IMG/VR virus record: IMGVR_UViG_3300018063_000047
Location: 1-21,162 of that record
Direction: 5' to 3' (one strand)
Length of the DNA: 21,162 nt
Origin: a virus
Every line of letters starts with the position of its first letter. Positions within the stretch are counted from its first letter, which is position 1. This document shows positions 1-7,433 of this stretch, piece by piece. The notes beneath the pieces were generated by a model. The model had not been told where the DNA came from. It saw only the letters and a list, made by a program, of their open reading frames with translations, and did not search any database. The translations under genes and the position numbers were made by a program.

Positions 1-123
1 GGGACGTCTAGCTATTGGTCGTCCAGATATCCACAGTATCCACTCTGTGTCTTACCGAACGATCCTGGTCATTTACCTTACGGGATTCTCTGTGACGAGT
101 CATCCATACAGTATGTCCTTCTA
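1..123. repeat. Left copy of 123-bp terminal direct repeat (circular-map overlap)
   Basis: Bases 1-123 are identical to 21040-21162. They lie inside the end of the tail-terminator gene (8-445, minus), and the right copy stops in the middle of that same gene. This is what one expects when a circular or circularly permuted genome is assembled and its ends overlap. A true short terminal repeat is less likely because it would cut a gene. The unit length implied is 21,039 bp. Confidence 0.93.
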
Positions 124-445
124 CGAAGGGGTCCAGAGTATTGTGAGCACGGTCCAGAAGAGCCATGATTCTCGCCCCGATGTTATTGTCAAGGCGAGAA
201 TTACCGTCTCTTACATCCCCTCTGACGTACGTATGGATACGAGCCGTTACACGTCTTCCCGGATCGTCATGAGTACCGTCGAATACGGAAGTCAGATCAG
301 GGATAGCGATAAAAGGATACTGTCGGGCATTCAATTCTGGAATCTCATCGAGTACTACAGAGACATACTGCATGGTCTCGGAATCACTTCTCAGGAGATT
401 GGCAATTCCAGTCTGTACCGCTTGTGTAGGATCAATGGTTGCCAT
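8..445 (-). CDS. Tail terminator / tail completion protein (DUF3168-like)
   Basis: This 145-aa protein follows a gp10-like gene and precedes the tail tube gene across the map junction, the usual place of the tail terminator that caps the tail and joins it to the head. It begins with a helical segment (about residues 8-35, ending in ELNARQYPFI), then has alternating strands and a late segment rich in Arg and Asp (about 118-138), which fits the tail-completion fold. Its ATG overlaps the upstream stop as TAATG, so translation is probably coupled. The stop is the TAG at 8-10. The family call rests mainly on size and order; sequence similarity is weak by eye. Confidence 0.68.
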   Translation of the reverse strand: MATIDPTQAVQTGIANLLRSDSETMQYVSVVLDEIPELNARQYPFIAIPDLTSVFDGTHDDPGRRVTARIHTYVRGDVRDGNSRLDNNIGARIMALLDRAHNTLDPFVEGHTVWMTRHRESRKVNDQDRSVRHRVDTVDIWTTNS

Positions 446-747
446 TACCCTACCGCCTTACTGACCGCTGTTTCAAAGCCACTTCGGAATCCAGCTACGG
501 CAGGAGCAATGAAAGGCTCTTCCGTCTCTACGATATCAGCATAGTCCAGAGATCCACCAACAGATACTCTTGCTCCATCAGGAGTATTGATTACCTCTAC
601 GGAATCACGTAGGGCTCCAGTATTCACAGGAGCGTTTCTACGGATAATATCCGCTAGCTCCTCTGCTTCTCTGCGTACCGCTTGAATAGCGTTGTCCTTG
701 ATTGCCTGGAACTCACGTTCTAGCTGCTTGGCTGTGTTGTTCGCCAT
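445..747 (-). CDS. HK97 gp10-like head-tail/tail completion protein
   Basis: This 100-aa protein starts with a charged helix (about residues 5-35). It then has the segment IIRRNAPVNTGALRDSVEV, whose (R)xAPVxTGxLRxSI pattern is the hallmark of the HK97 gp10 / minor-capsid completion family. A later FIAPAVAG resembles the 'P.. fl.PA' end of the same family. It is a soluble cytoplasmic assembly protein at the head-tail interface. It overlaps both neighbours by one base (TAATG at each end). The length is at the short end of the family. Confidence 0.82.
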   Translation of the reverse strand: MANNTAKQLEREFQAIKDNAIQAVRREAEELADIIRRNAPVNTGALRDSVEVINTPDGARVSVGGSLDYADIVETEEPFIAPAVAGFRSGFETAVSKAVG

Positions 748-1811
748 TATGAAGCCCTTCCGTTCTTCTTGCGTCCATAAGCCGCTACGGCTCTTTCTCT
801 GAGATCTGCCAGACCTACCCCACGTACTTCGCTCTCGCCTTCTCCCTTACCGATTGTACGGGCGTATGCCGTACGTTCCTGTACCAGTTGAGCCATCGCC
901 TCAGCAATGGTGAGATCGTGGATCAGAGGGGGCACTGAGAGCTTTGTAATGGCATCTCCAGTCGTATGAGAAGCTGCGACTGTACCAAGAACTCCTCTGG
1001 TCACAGTAAGAGTACGAGAGACGTATACAGTAGCCCCTGAAGTATGAGCTTCAAGAACAGAACCATCCCATCCTCGCTTGACGATGAGGTTGTCACCTGC
1101 AATGTCAATGATCAGCATTCTCTCTCCGTCGATAAGAATAATCTCATCCTCGAAGAAAGCAGCACCTGAAGAGACAGGAATAGTGGTAGCGCCTGTATTG
1201 GCCACATTAGCCGTAATGGTCTGAGAACTGGTTTTGAAAGATCTGTTGGTTACTGTTACTCGTTCAGTACCGATCTTCAGAAGATTACCGATACCGATAA
1301 GAGAACCATCGGAAACGTCAAGAGATGTAGTAGACGAATTGATGGAACCTACCAGAGTTCCCGTGCTTTCACTGTCATCCGAATAGCCAAAGGTACCGGT
1401 AATCGTAATCGCATTCTGATAGGCCGTACCCGTATCGAATGCGACATTGGAAGAAGCATCGAGTTCTACGCGAGTATAGGGAGGACCATCATCAGGCTTC
1501 AGGAAGTAGCCTCCTGATCCTGCTGTAATAGCCTCTCCAGATTCCAAGAGAGCTACCGAGATTACCTCATTGTGATCAAGCCAAAGAGTCCAGGGAAGAT
1601 CATTGGCACCCAGAGAGTTGTACCAGGAAAAGTTCTGTGTACGGATCTCAGGATAGAAACGACGCTTCAGAAGGCCCTCAACAGTATCTGTGGCAGACAT
1701 AAGGGCACGACGAATCTGCTTCTCCGCCTTTGCTACCTCCTGGATATCCAGAGAGTACTTCACATCTTCTACAGTGGCATATGTCATGCCGTCTCTGTTC
1801 TTGATTTCCAT
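747..1811 (-). CDS. Head-tail connector (gp6-like) with inserted beta-rich region
   Basis: This is a 354-aa protein. The N-terminal 75 residues (TVEDVKYSLDI..., then ALMSATDTVEGLLKRRFYPE) and the C-terminal helical part (about 295-350, IAEAMAQLVQERTAYAR and an Arg/Lys-rich tail) look like the helical DNA-packaging/adaptor proteins that dock on the portal. Those proteins are normally 100-150 aa. Here about 200 residues of Thr/Ser/Gly-rich strand sequence lie between the halves, including two related stretches (LIGIGNLLKIGTERVTVTNR and FFEDEIILIDGERMLIIDIA). Gene position between the zinc-ribbon protein and the gp10-like gene agrees with a neck role. The start ATG is at 1811, 39 bases after the upstream stop. 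Confidence 0.68.
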   Translation of the reverse strand: MEIKNRDGMTYATVEDVKYSLDIQEVAKAEKQIRRALMSATDTVEGLLKRRFYPEIRTQNFSWYNSLGANDLPWTLWLDHNEVISVALLESGEAITAGSGGYFLKPDDGPPYTRVELDASSNVAFDTGTAYQNAITITGTFGYSDDSESTGTLVGSINSSTTSLDVSDGSLIGIGNLLKIGTERVTVTNRSFKTSSQTITANVANTGATTIPVSSGAAFFEDEIILIDGERMLIIDIAGDNLIVKRGWDGSVLEAHTSGATVYVSRTLTVTRGVLGTVAASHTTGDAITKLSVPPLIHDLTIAEAMAQLVQERTAYARTIGKGEGESEVRGVGLADLRERAVAAYGRKKNGRAS

Positions 1812-1850
1812 ATCTTCCTCGTTCCCTGCGATTAGCAGCGTAGTTCCTGG

Positions 1851-2117
1851 TTATCCCAGCTCGTTGTTCCAGCCGGATGGACGGGTGTAATCTCCCATAG
1901 GACAATGAAGCTGTCCCTGTGGTCCTGTATTCAAGGGGAAACCATCGTAAGGACACGCAACAGGCTGTTCTCTCAGCCAGTCATTCTGTTCTTGTGCATT
2001 CTGTTTCCCGATGTCAAGAAGTTTCTGCCATCCACCGGAACCTGTTACCGCCGTTTGGGCAAACTCGGAAGCGTACGCGGATGAGTATGCAGTGGAGAAC
2101 GCCCCTTGAGTAGCCAT
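1851..2117 (-). CDS. Small zinc-ribbon-like protein of actinophage head-tail region
   Basis: This 88-aa protein has an Ala/Ser/Gln-rich, probably helical first half. Its second half carries ACPYDGFPLNTG, then QLHCPMGDYTRP, so two Cys about 18 residues apart are each followed by Pro and an aromatic or DG element. This CPxDGxPL...(Y/H)CP pattern recurs in small proteins next to connector genes of actinobacteriophages. The function is unknown. Only two Cys are present, so metal binding would need His or a dimer. The ATG overlaps the upstream stop as TAATG. Confidence 0.75.
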   Translation of the reverse strand: MATQGAFSTAYSSAYASEFAQTAVTGSGGWQKLLDIGKQNAQEQNDWLREQPVACPYDGFPLNTGPQGQLHCPMGDYTRPSGWNNELG

Positions 2118-2848
2118 TATACGGTCGCCCCCGTTGCGTCAATCCACGCTGTACCCTTCCACCAGATTGGCTTACCCAGAGTGGTATCCAGGTACATTGT
2201 TCCAGTACTTACTGTAATAGGTCTGGCTGCCGTTGTGCCATCTAGTTGATCCCTCGAACGCGGAAGCGAAAGAACCGTGCCGACATTGGCATTCGAGTTG
2301 AGTACGTAACCTACAAATGAGCTGGTTGTGCTAGTCGTCAGAGTACCGGTCGCCGAGCAGTACAGGGCGTCTCCATCGAGGAAAGCAGAAGTATTCAGGT
2401 CATGCAGTACACCGAATGTCGTAATTCTGCCATTCGAGTTGTTGGCAATATCCTCGGTCGTTACACCAACGATTTCACCCTGTCCTCTGTCCTTCGCAAT
2501 CAGCGTGTTGTCACCTTGACCTCCAGTAATGCGGACCGGAGTTCCGTCAAGAATGGTGGAGCCTGTAGTGTTACGTCCGATCATCCACTCTTCATAGCCT
2601 ACCTGGAGTGCTCCATCGGTAGATACCTCCATGGACAGACCATTCGTAACGCTGTCCCAGTAGACATTCCCTGCGACTGACGCAGCAGCTCCAGCAGCCG
2701 TATCGAACAATAGCGCAGGAATGGGGTTGGTTCCGTCCGTGCGCTCAAAGAGGGCTGTGACGATGTCACGCATATCACTGGCACTGATCTGTCCAGTTGT
2801 GTTGTCAGGCAGCAGAGCAAGCATCTGCGCCATCGTCAAATTAGCCAC
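2117..2848 (-). CDS. Beta-rich virion protein, fibre- or head-fibre-like
   Basis: This 243-aa protein has a short helical N-terminus (about 1-35). It is followed by a long Gly/Thr/Ser-rich beta region with the segment GRITTFGVLHDLNTSAFLDG and then DALYCSAT. That 'G.v..LdTSa...Gd.lY.s.TG' pattern is shared by many phage head-fibre and tail-fibre-adjacent proteins. The C-terminus (IWWKGTAWIDATGATV) resembles the ends of fibre-like proteins. The start is a GTG at 2846-2848, chosen because AAGGAG lies just upstream and the previous stop is two bases away. An exact role on head or tail cannot be decided from sequence. Confidence 0.62.
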   Translation of the reverse strand: MANLTMAQMLALLPDNTTGQISASDMRDIVTALFERTDGTNPIPALLFDTAAGAAASVAGNVYWDSVTNGLSMEVSTDGALQVGYEEWMIGRNTTGSTILDGTPVRITGGQGDNTLIAKDRGQGEIVGVTTEDIANNSNGRITTFGVLHDLNTSAFLDGDALYCSATGTLTTSTTSSFVGYVLNSNANVGTVLSLPRSRDQLDGTTAARPITVSTGTMYLDTTLGKPIWWKGTAWIDATGATV

Positions 2849-2850
2849 GA

Positions 2851-3060
2851 TTACTCTCCTTCGGTTAGTCTCGTTACCAGAACAGCCTTTGATCCTCTGA
2901 AAGGAAGACCAAGCTCTTTGGCAAATGTTACCAGCTCTGTCTTGGTCAGACTACTGTAGTCGATTCCCGGTACTTCGTCTTCTACCACAAACAGCGGTAC
3001 AGAGGGAATAGTCTGTACCGCTGCATTAGTGGCTCCGCCATGAGCGGTAATTCTTGGCAT
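2851..3060 (-). CDS. Small SAP-motif protein
   Basis: This 69-aa protein has a disordered-looking first half. It ends in the helix-extended-helix pattern LTKTELVTFAKELGLPFRGS, followed by KAVLVTRLTEGE (about residues 37-69), which is a good SAP motif: a Leu-rich helix, a 'gl...Gsk' turn and a second helix. SAP motifs usually bind nucleic acid. Small SAP proteins are common among virion genes of actinophages, where the role is not known. It starts five bases after the upstream stop with no clear ribosome site, so translation is probably coupled. Confidence 0.7.
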   Translation of the reverse strand: MPRITAHGGATNAAVQTIPSVPLFVVEDEVPGIDYSSLTKTELVTFAKELGLPFRGSKAVLVTRLTEGE

Positions 3061-3065
3061 GATGA

Positions 3066-3515
3066 CTACGCAGCTACCAGAGTAGCGCCTTCATCGATAG
3101 GTACCCAAGTGACATACCACTTGATGACACCATCAGTACCAGCAGAAACATGCTCGATCTGACCAGTCTCGGCAATGATGTACGGCTTGGTAACACCAAG
3201 AGCACCCTTGACAAGAGTATCTGTCTTGAGACCTGTTACTACAAAGATTTCACCTACAGCAGAATCAGTAGTACCAATATCGGTAGCCGCAAAAACATCT
3301 ACGGTAGTACCAGCAGTAGGGTTGTGCTGTAGCTTGTACGAGTTCGCTACTGTAACGGCCGTGGTAACACGTCCGACAATCGATGTGATGGCCACAAGAC
3401 CACCAGCAATGGTGAACAGAGGCACAGTAGTAGCTGCCAGAGTTCCTGTGGACTTGGTAGACACATCACCGAGTACCGCCTTACGGAAGGCTGCTGCGTT
3501 GTTGTATACGCTCAT
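3066..3515 (-). CDS. Putative capsid-associated structural protein (abundant virion type)
   Basis: This 149-aa protein starts MSVYNNAAAFRKAVLGD. It then has regular beta-strand sequence with GGLVAITSIVGRVTTAV and ends in IKWYVTWVPIDEGATLVAA. The 'lf.v.GG.v.it.i.G.vTt' core and the 'G.v.W...y.Pld.Ga.v.aa' end are shared with small structural proteins encoded after the capsid gene in many small actinophages. A decoration or head-fibre role is plausible but unproven. Its ribosome site AAAGGAGG lies in a small hairpin together with the stop codon of the upstream gene. Confidence 0.62.
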   Translation of the reverse strand: MSVYNNAAAFRKAVLGDVSTKSTGTLAATTVPLFTIAGGLVAITSIVGRVTTAVTVANSYKLQHNPTAGTTVDVFAATDIGTTDSAVGEIFVVTGLKTDTLVKGALGVTKPYIIAETGQIEHVSAGTDGVIKWYVTWVPIDEGATLVAA

Positions 3516-3520
3516 AATTC

Positions 3521-3535
3521 AGCCTCCTTTAGGCT
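3521..3535 (-). promoter_or_regulatory. Ribosome-site hairpin coupling two capsid-region genes
   Basis: On the minus strand AGCCT (3535-3531) pairs with AGGCT (3525-3521) around the loop AAAGG. The hairpin contains the Shine-Dalgarno AAAGGAGG of the gene starting at 3515 and the stop codon (3531-3529) of the gene before it. A ribosome ending there would open the hairpin, suggesting stop-dependent re-initiation. The stem is only 5 bp. Confidence 0.4.
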
Positions 3536-3972
3536 ACTAGGCTTGACTTGAGGTTGGAAGGCTTACGCATGATGTGCAGATCCTGAATAAGTGCTACACA
3601 AGTTCCAGCGGAAGGAGTGCACTGTACACGGTCGTAACCATCAGAAAGCTGTGCGGCTCTTACCGTAATGACGTAAGTGTCATCCGACGCTGTAGCCCCA
3701 TCTACATCATTACCAGAAAGGCTCGCATTAGCGATACGAGTCCAAGTCCCACCAATGGCAGGTCCGGCATGTGCATAACAGTTCAGGGCAACATCCAGGT
3801 CGATCTCAGAATTAATACCACGAGAATCGGTCTGAGTAAGAACCAGTGTGTGAGTACCCGCGTCAAGGAAGCTGACGAAGGATACTGCTCCAGCATTCGA
3901 CAGAGGAACGTCTAGTCCACTTGCCTCATGAATTACATTGAAGACTGTTCCCAGTCCGGGCATTGCTTGCAT
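3529..3972 (-). CDS. Capsid-proximal structural protein, function unknown
   Basis: This is a 147-aa beta-rich protein. Seen in it: VSFVSFLDAGTHTLVLTQTD near residue 35, GTWTRIANA near 75, and the C-terminal block QLSDGYDRVQCTPS, then LIQDLHIMRKPSNLKS. The last block (LsDGY..v.c.......a.l.DL.v.RkP.NL) is a recurring ending of proteins encoded immediately after HK97-type capsid genes. They are usually annotated as hypothetical or decoration-like. The start ATG at 3972 has GGAG six bases upstream; a second in-frame ATG follows three codons later. It lies 170 bases after the capsid stop, behind a structured RNA stretch. Confidence 0.6.
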   Translation of the reverse strand: MQAMPGLGTVFNVIHEASGLDVPLSNAGAVSFVSFLDAGTHTLVLTQTDSRGINSEIDLDVALNCYAHAGPAIGGTWTRIANASLSGNDVDGATASDDTYVITVRAAQLSDGYDRVQCTPSAGTCVALIQDLHIMRKPSNLKSSLVA

Positions 3973-3996
3973 TTTATCTCCATGGCATCTACTTGG

Positions 3997-4094
3997 CCTA
4001 TGGGCGCCACTGCATAGGTTGCATGGTCATTACTGACCTTTGTCCTTCTACCTGGAATTGAACCAGTTGATATACCCGACGTATAGAAGAAGGA
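3997..4094 (-). ncRNA. Structured leader RNA with tRNA T-arm-like element
   Basis: Between the capsid gene and the next gene the minus-strand transcript can form a chain of perfect helices. TCCTTCT (4094-4088) pairs with AGAAGGA (4049-4043). This encloses TATAC/GTATA (4085-4071, loop GTCGG) and CTGG/CCAG (4066-4052, loop TTCAATT). After it come GGTCA/TGACC with a GTAA (GNRA) loop (4038-4025) and CCTATG/CATAGG (4018-3997). The GGTTCAATTCC core fits the tRNA T-arm consensus TTCRANY. There is no room for an anticodon arm. It may be a processing or translation-control element, or the 3' end of a tRNA left by an attachment site. Confidence 0.45.
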
Positions 4095-4135
4095 CTATCC
4101 CTGAAGCGGGAAGGAATTGGCACCTCAGGGATAGT
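4094..4135 (-). terminator. Hairpin after the capsid gene (partial terminator or processing site)
   Basis: ACTATCCCTGA and TCAGGGATAGT form a perfect 11-bp stem with a 20-base loop, beginning 7 bases after the capsid stop. On the minus strand the stem is followed by CCTTCTTCT rather than a clean T tract. An attenuator or RNA-stability element that raises capsid mRNA relative to downstream genes is as likely as a full stop. Confidence 0.5.
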
Positions 4136-4142
4136 TTATGGG

Positions 4143-5483
4143 TTACGCGCGAGTCGCAAGCTGTACGTAAGGACTCATGGTTGCGCTGCTGTTACGTGGA
4201 GTAAGAGGAGACTCAAGCCATGGACGTCCGTCATTACGAGCGATCATACGGTAAGTGGTCTTGTCAGAAGTGAACTTCACGTGAGGTGAAGAATCCACAG
4301 TCATCATCTGACGATCACCGATAAGATACATACCGAAGTCCACGAAGGACAGGTCACCCTGAGTACCAAGAGCCGCAGGAGCCTTCTCAGTCATGATAAC
4401 TGGACGGCCAAGCAGGTTCAGGGTAGGGGTAGCAGTACCATCCGTAAGCCAGATAGCGGATCCACCGGTACCGACGTCAAGAGCCATAGTAGCAAGCTCT
4501 ACGAAGGTATCAGGAGAAGCAATCCATACAGCACGGCTCTGAGAGCTAGGAAGCATACGGGAGTACATCTTGATGATGTTCTGCCATACGATCGTTCCAG
4601 CAACCTGGTTGGTCTCCTTAGCCACAGTCAGAAGGGCACCATTGGCAGCAGAAAGAGCACCAAGAGGAGCACCTGCACCGTTACCACTCAGGAAGTCAAC
4701 ATCCTCATAGAAGGACATTGCCTCTGGGAAGATCTCCTCAATGAACATTCCGAATGCTCCCCAGTCACGAACCAATTCGTTGGTAACGTGAGCAAGAGCA
4801 GTCTGCTTTGTTGCCTCAAGCTTCAGACTTCCGAAGGTTGCCTCAGACTCGGATAGCTCAGCGCCTTCCTCTGTACGGTAAACCACAACGCCACCGAAGA
4901 CAGAGGACACACGAGATGTCTCGTCGATCTTAGGGAAACGAAGAGTTGCACTGGACATAGGAATGACACGGGCACGTGGACGTACGATGGACTCACCAAG
5001 AGAGAGACGTGTAAGCTCACCACGGAACTCTTCAGGAACAAGGAATCCACCTTCAGCGCCTACGGCCTCCTGGTAGTTCAGGATCTCCTGAATCTTGTTC
5101 TGTACGTCTGGCTTAGGATTACCCTGGTGCCATACTGCCTGCATGTAAGAGGCAAGGTCAGGGAACATACCGTTAAGCTTCGCACCGACAGCCTTAGGGT
5201 TGTTCACAGGGTTGTAGCGGTTATGACCAGGACCGTTATAAGGGTCCAGATTCAGCTTCTTTACAGTAGCCGCATCAGGATTGTCCTTGAGGAAGTTAGT
5301 GATAACAGACTCGGTCTGCTCCTTAACCTGCTCCATAAGGGTCTTGTCAGCGTCATTGGTAGCGCGGACATAGTTCTTCAGAACTCCTGCGAACTGTCCG
5401 GTCTCCATCAGGTTGTTGACCTTGTCACGGTCCTGAAGTAGAACCTCAAGCTCTTCCGCGCTGGTCGGTGTAGTAGTCGTCAC
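4143..5483 (-). CDS. Major capsid protein, HK97 fold
   Basis: This 446-aa protein has two parts. Residues 1 to about 130 are charged and helical (ELEVLLQDRDKVNNLMETG and following), like the scaffolding delta domain of HK97-type capsid proteins. From about 145 (GGFLVPEEFRGELTRLSL) the classic phage_capsid family pattern begins, with GESIVRPRARVIPM, a late VWIASPDTFVEL and GRPVIMTEKAPA, and a terminal segment with a strand pattern. It is expected to form the icosahedral shell and to be trimmed by the protease encoded just before it. The start is GTG at 5483, four bases into the end of the protease gene (GTGA), with AAGGAG eight bases upstream. Confidence 0.95.
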   Translation of the reverse strand: MTTTTPTSAEELEVLLQDRDKVNNLMETGQFAGVLKNYVRATNDADKTLMEQVKEQTESVITNFLKDNPDAATVKKLNLDPYNGPGHNRYNPVNNPKAVGAKLNGMFPDLASYMQAVWHQGNPKPDVQNKIQEILNYQEAVGAEGGFLVPEEFRGELTRLSLGESIVRPRARVIPMSSATLRFPKIDETSRVSSVFGGVVVYRTEEGAELSESEATFGSLKLEATKQTALAHVTNELVRDWGAFGMFIEEIFPEAMSFYEDVDFLSGNGAGAPLGALSAANGALLTVAKETNQVAGTIVWQNIIKMYSRMLPSSQSRAVWIASPDTFVELATMALDVGTGGSAIWLTDGTATPTLNLLGRPVIMTEKAPAALGTQGDLSFVDFGMYLIGDRQMMTVDSSPHVKFTSDKTTYRMIARNDGRPWLESPLTPRNSSATMSPYVQLATRA

Positions 5484-6193
5484 TTCATGCTCTCCTTTAC
5501 GAGCTTAAGAATGTCGAAGTCCCAACCAGTGGCGGACTTCTCGTTTGTACTCATTGTACCGTTGTTCACCACGGATGTGGTAACAGTATTATTGGGTGAT
5601 CCCGCAATGGAATCAGCAAGACCGGCATCAACGGCATTCTGTGCTGTATACCAGGTCTCTTCTTTCATGGCATTACGGAACTCTTCTGGGTTCTTGCCTG
5701 AACGCTCTGCGTAGATACTGGCAATATTGTTGGAAGCGTCATCGAGCATATCGGCTAGTTTACGGGCATCCACAGCATTACCCATGACAATACCCGCAGC
5801 ATCATGAATCATCATACGAGCATTAGGCTCCATTACACGGGTATCGGCTGCCTGAACGATGAAGGAAGCAGCAGAAGCAGCGAGAGCGTCAACTGTAATG
5901 GTTACATTGGCAGGGTGATTCTTCAAAGCAGCGTAAATAGCCAGTCCATCGAATACCTGTCCGCCTTCACTGTTGATATGCAGATCGATATTCTTGGTAG
6001 AAACGGCATTCAACTCATCAATGAAGTCTCTTGCATTGACACCATACTCACCAATCATGTCGTGAATGCCAATGTAGGTGGTATTGGCAGAGGCATTCTT
6101 GACAGAATACCAATTCTTGCCTGAATGCTTCTTCACCGTATCTGCCGCATTACGGAGATCATTGGCAATAGCAGTCAGTTTCTTAAGGTCCAT
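5480..6193 (-). CDS. ClpP-type prohead maturation protease (S14)
   Basis: This 237-aa protein shows the ClpP/crotonase fold signs in order: DLHINSEGGQVFDGLAIY (70-87), ALAASAASFIVQAA with the likely nucleophile Ser110, and NARMMIHDAAG with the likely catalytic His130. These are followed by the helical lid region and YTAQNAVDAGLADSI. It should cleave the capsid delta domain, and itself, inside the prohead. It overlaps the portal gene by 11 bases upstream and the capsid gene by 4 bases downstream. AGGAAGG lies upstream of its ATG. The short tail after residue 200 (rich in Asn/Thr/Val) is weakly conserved-looking. Confidence 0.94.
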   Translation of the reverse strand: MDLKKLTAIANDLRNAADTVKKHSGKNWYSVKNASANTTYIGIHDMIGEYGVNARDFIDELNAVSTKNIDLHINSEGGQVFDGLAIYAALKNHPANVTITVDALAASAASFIVQAADTRVMEPNARMMIHDAAGIVMGNAVDARKLADMLDDASNNIASIYAERSGKNPEEFRNAMKEETWYTAQNAVDAGLADSIAGSPNNTVTTSVVNNGTMSTNEKSATGWDFDILKLVKESMK

Positions 6194-7433
6194 TAACCTG
6201 TCCTTCCTGTTCTGGGGCGTTTACTGGAGTAGTCATAGTAGAAGTTCTCGTAGCCATTTCAGGGAGACCAACAACACGTGCCGCATCCTCGGGCATTACA
6301 CCTGAGTCAATTAGCGTCTTATAGGCATTGGCCTTTGATTCACGCTCTTTGTTCTCTTCATCAGAGTTCTTAGGACGTGGATTACAGTAGTCGAACTCAT
6401 AACGGATTCCATTGGGGAACTTAGGAAGGAAACTGCCGTTCAATGCAGACTTGAATCGCTCAAGACGTGGAATGACCTGACGAGCCGCATAGCTGTCATC
6501 AGCTGCAAGAGCATTAGCAAGATTGACATTGTCCGATTGACCAAGGATGTGCTGGTGCATACCGAATGCTTCACGAATAGTATCTCTTCCAAAATTGGCA
6601 AGATTGACGTATTCCATGTCCTTATTCGTATACTTACGGTCAATCCAGGTAGCGCCACCTTCTAGAATAGCAATCTTGTGAGCATTGGAAACACCTTGAT
6701 GCTGACTCTTCCAACGTCTGTTCTGGCGTTCCCATTCATCATCTTCCAATTCCGCAGGGAATGAGATGATCCCGCCTGGTTCAGCTCCATTGACAAAGAA
6801 GTTCTTGTTGTAGTCAATAGCAGCCTGATAACCATATAGAGTCGTCATAAGGGATTGAACAGGGCCCATTCCTCGGTAGATATCTACAGGGTTAGGCATT
6901 TTAAGCTGAATTACCTGATCGATACCAAGAGGAATCTCTTCCCCGCCTGGTCCTCTGTAAACGTATCCGATGATGAATTGATCAGGGCTCTTCACTGGGT
7001 ACATACGGTCTGGTCTTACCGGCCAGATCTCTGTAGGGCCTAGGGAAGGAGCACGAGGATCTGTATAAAGAACCCACCATCCTTCACCTGTAAGGTCGAT
7101 ATGCTGTTGTTCTGTCTCGACGAACAACTGACGATTGAAGAAGTTGTTGGGCTTGTTCCATACGTCAAGAGCAGGATGAGCAGTGACAAGACGTCTGTCT
7201 TCCTTCTTACCAGAAGCTGACTTACGGTAAAGCTCCCATTCCACACCTGCAACAGCATTGGCATTCGTTGAAACAACGGCGAAGAGAGTAGATACAGCGG
7301 AATAGCGGTCAAGAAGACGCTTACGGTCTACGGGCTGTTCATCGAAGGTATTGCTGCTGGAGAAAGTACGAGGAATATTACGCTGTACATAAGGCGTAGG
7401 AACGAGGTTGATCAGATCCTTGATAGAACGCAT
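6183..7433 (-). CDS. Portal protein, HK97 family
   Basis: This 416-aa protein forms the dodecameric DNA channel at one capsid vertex. HK97-portal features can be seen: an early NANAVAGVEWELYRK strand (about 56-70), HPALDVWNKPN near 96, the VWPVRPDRMYPV-like segment (IWPVRPDRMYPVKSP), IYRGMGPVQSLMTTLYGYQ near 190, and GTTWIDRKY-like GATWIDRKYTNKDMEYV near 260, then REAFGMHQHILGQ. The C-terminus (about 385-416) is Pro/Gln/Asn-rich and probably flexible. Its ATG overlaps the upstream stop as TAATG. Length is normal for the family. Confidence 0.93.
   Translation of the reverse strand: MRSIKDLINLVPTPYVQRNIPRTFSSSNTFDEQPVDRKRLLDRYSAVSTLFAVVSTNANAVAGVEWELYRKSASGKKEDRRLVTAHPALDVWNKPNNFFNRQLFVETEQQHIDLTGEGWWVLYTDPRAPSLGPTEIWPVRPDRMYPVKSPDQFIIGYVYRGPGGEEIPLGIDQVIQLKMPNPVDIYRGMGPVQSLMTTLYGYQAAIDYNKNFFVNGAEPGGIISFPAELEDDEWERQNRRWKSQHQGVSNAHKIAILEGGATWIDRKYTNKDMEYVNLANFGRDTIREAFGMHQHILGQSDNVNLANALAADDSYAARQVIPRLERFKSALNGSFLPKFPNGIRYEFDYCNPRPKNSDEENKERESKANAYKTLIDSGVMPEDAARVVGLPEMATRTSTMTTPVNAPEQEGQVNGP

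Noticed and set aside
2402-2680. Plus-strand frames inside the virion operon (also at 47-544, 3175-3540, 8035-9015, 16863-17300, 18219-18749)
   Set aside because: They lie antisense to well-supported structural genes, show low-complexity or random composition and lack coherent ribosome sites and domains.
4043-4094. Complete tRNA gene
   Set aside because: The T-arm and acceptor-like stem are present, but only about 20 bases separate them from the 5' arm, so no anticodon arm can form; reported as a structured RNA instead.
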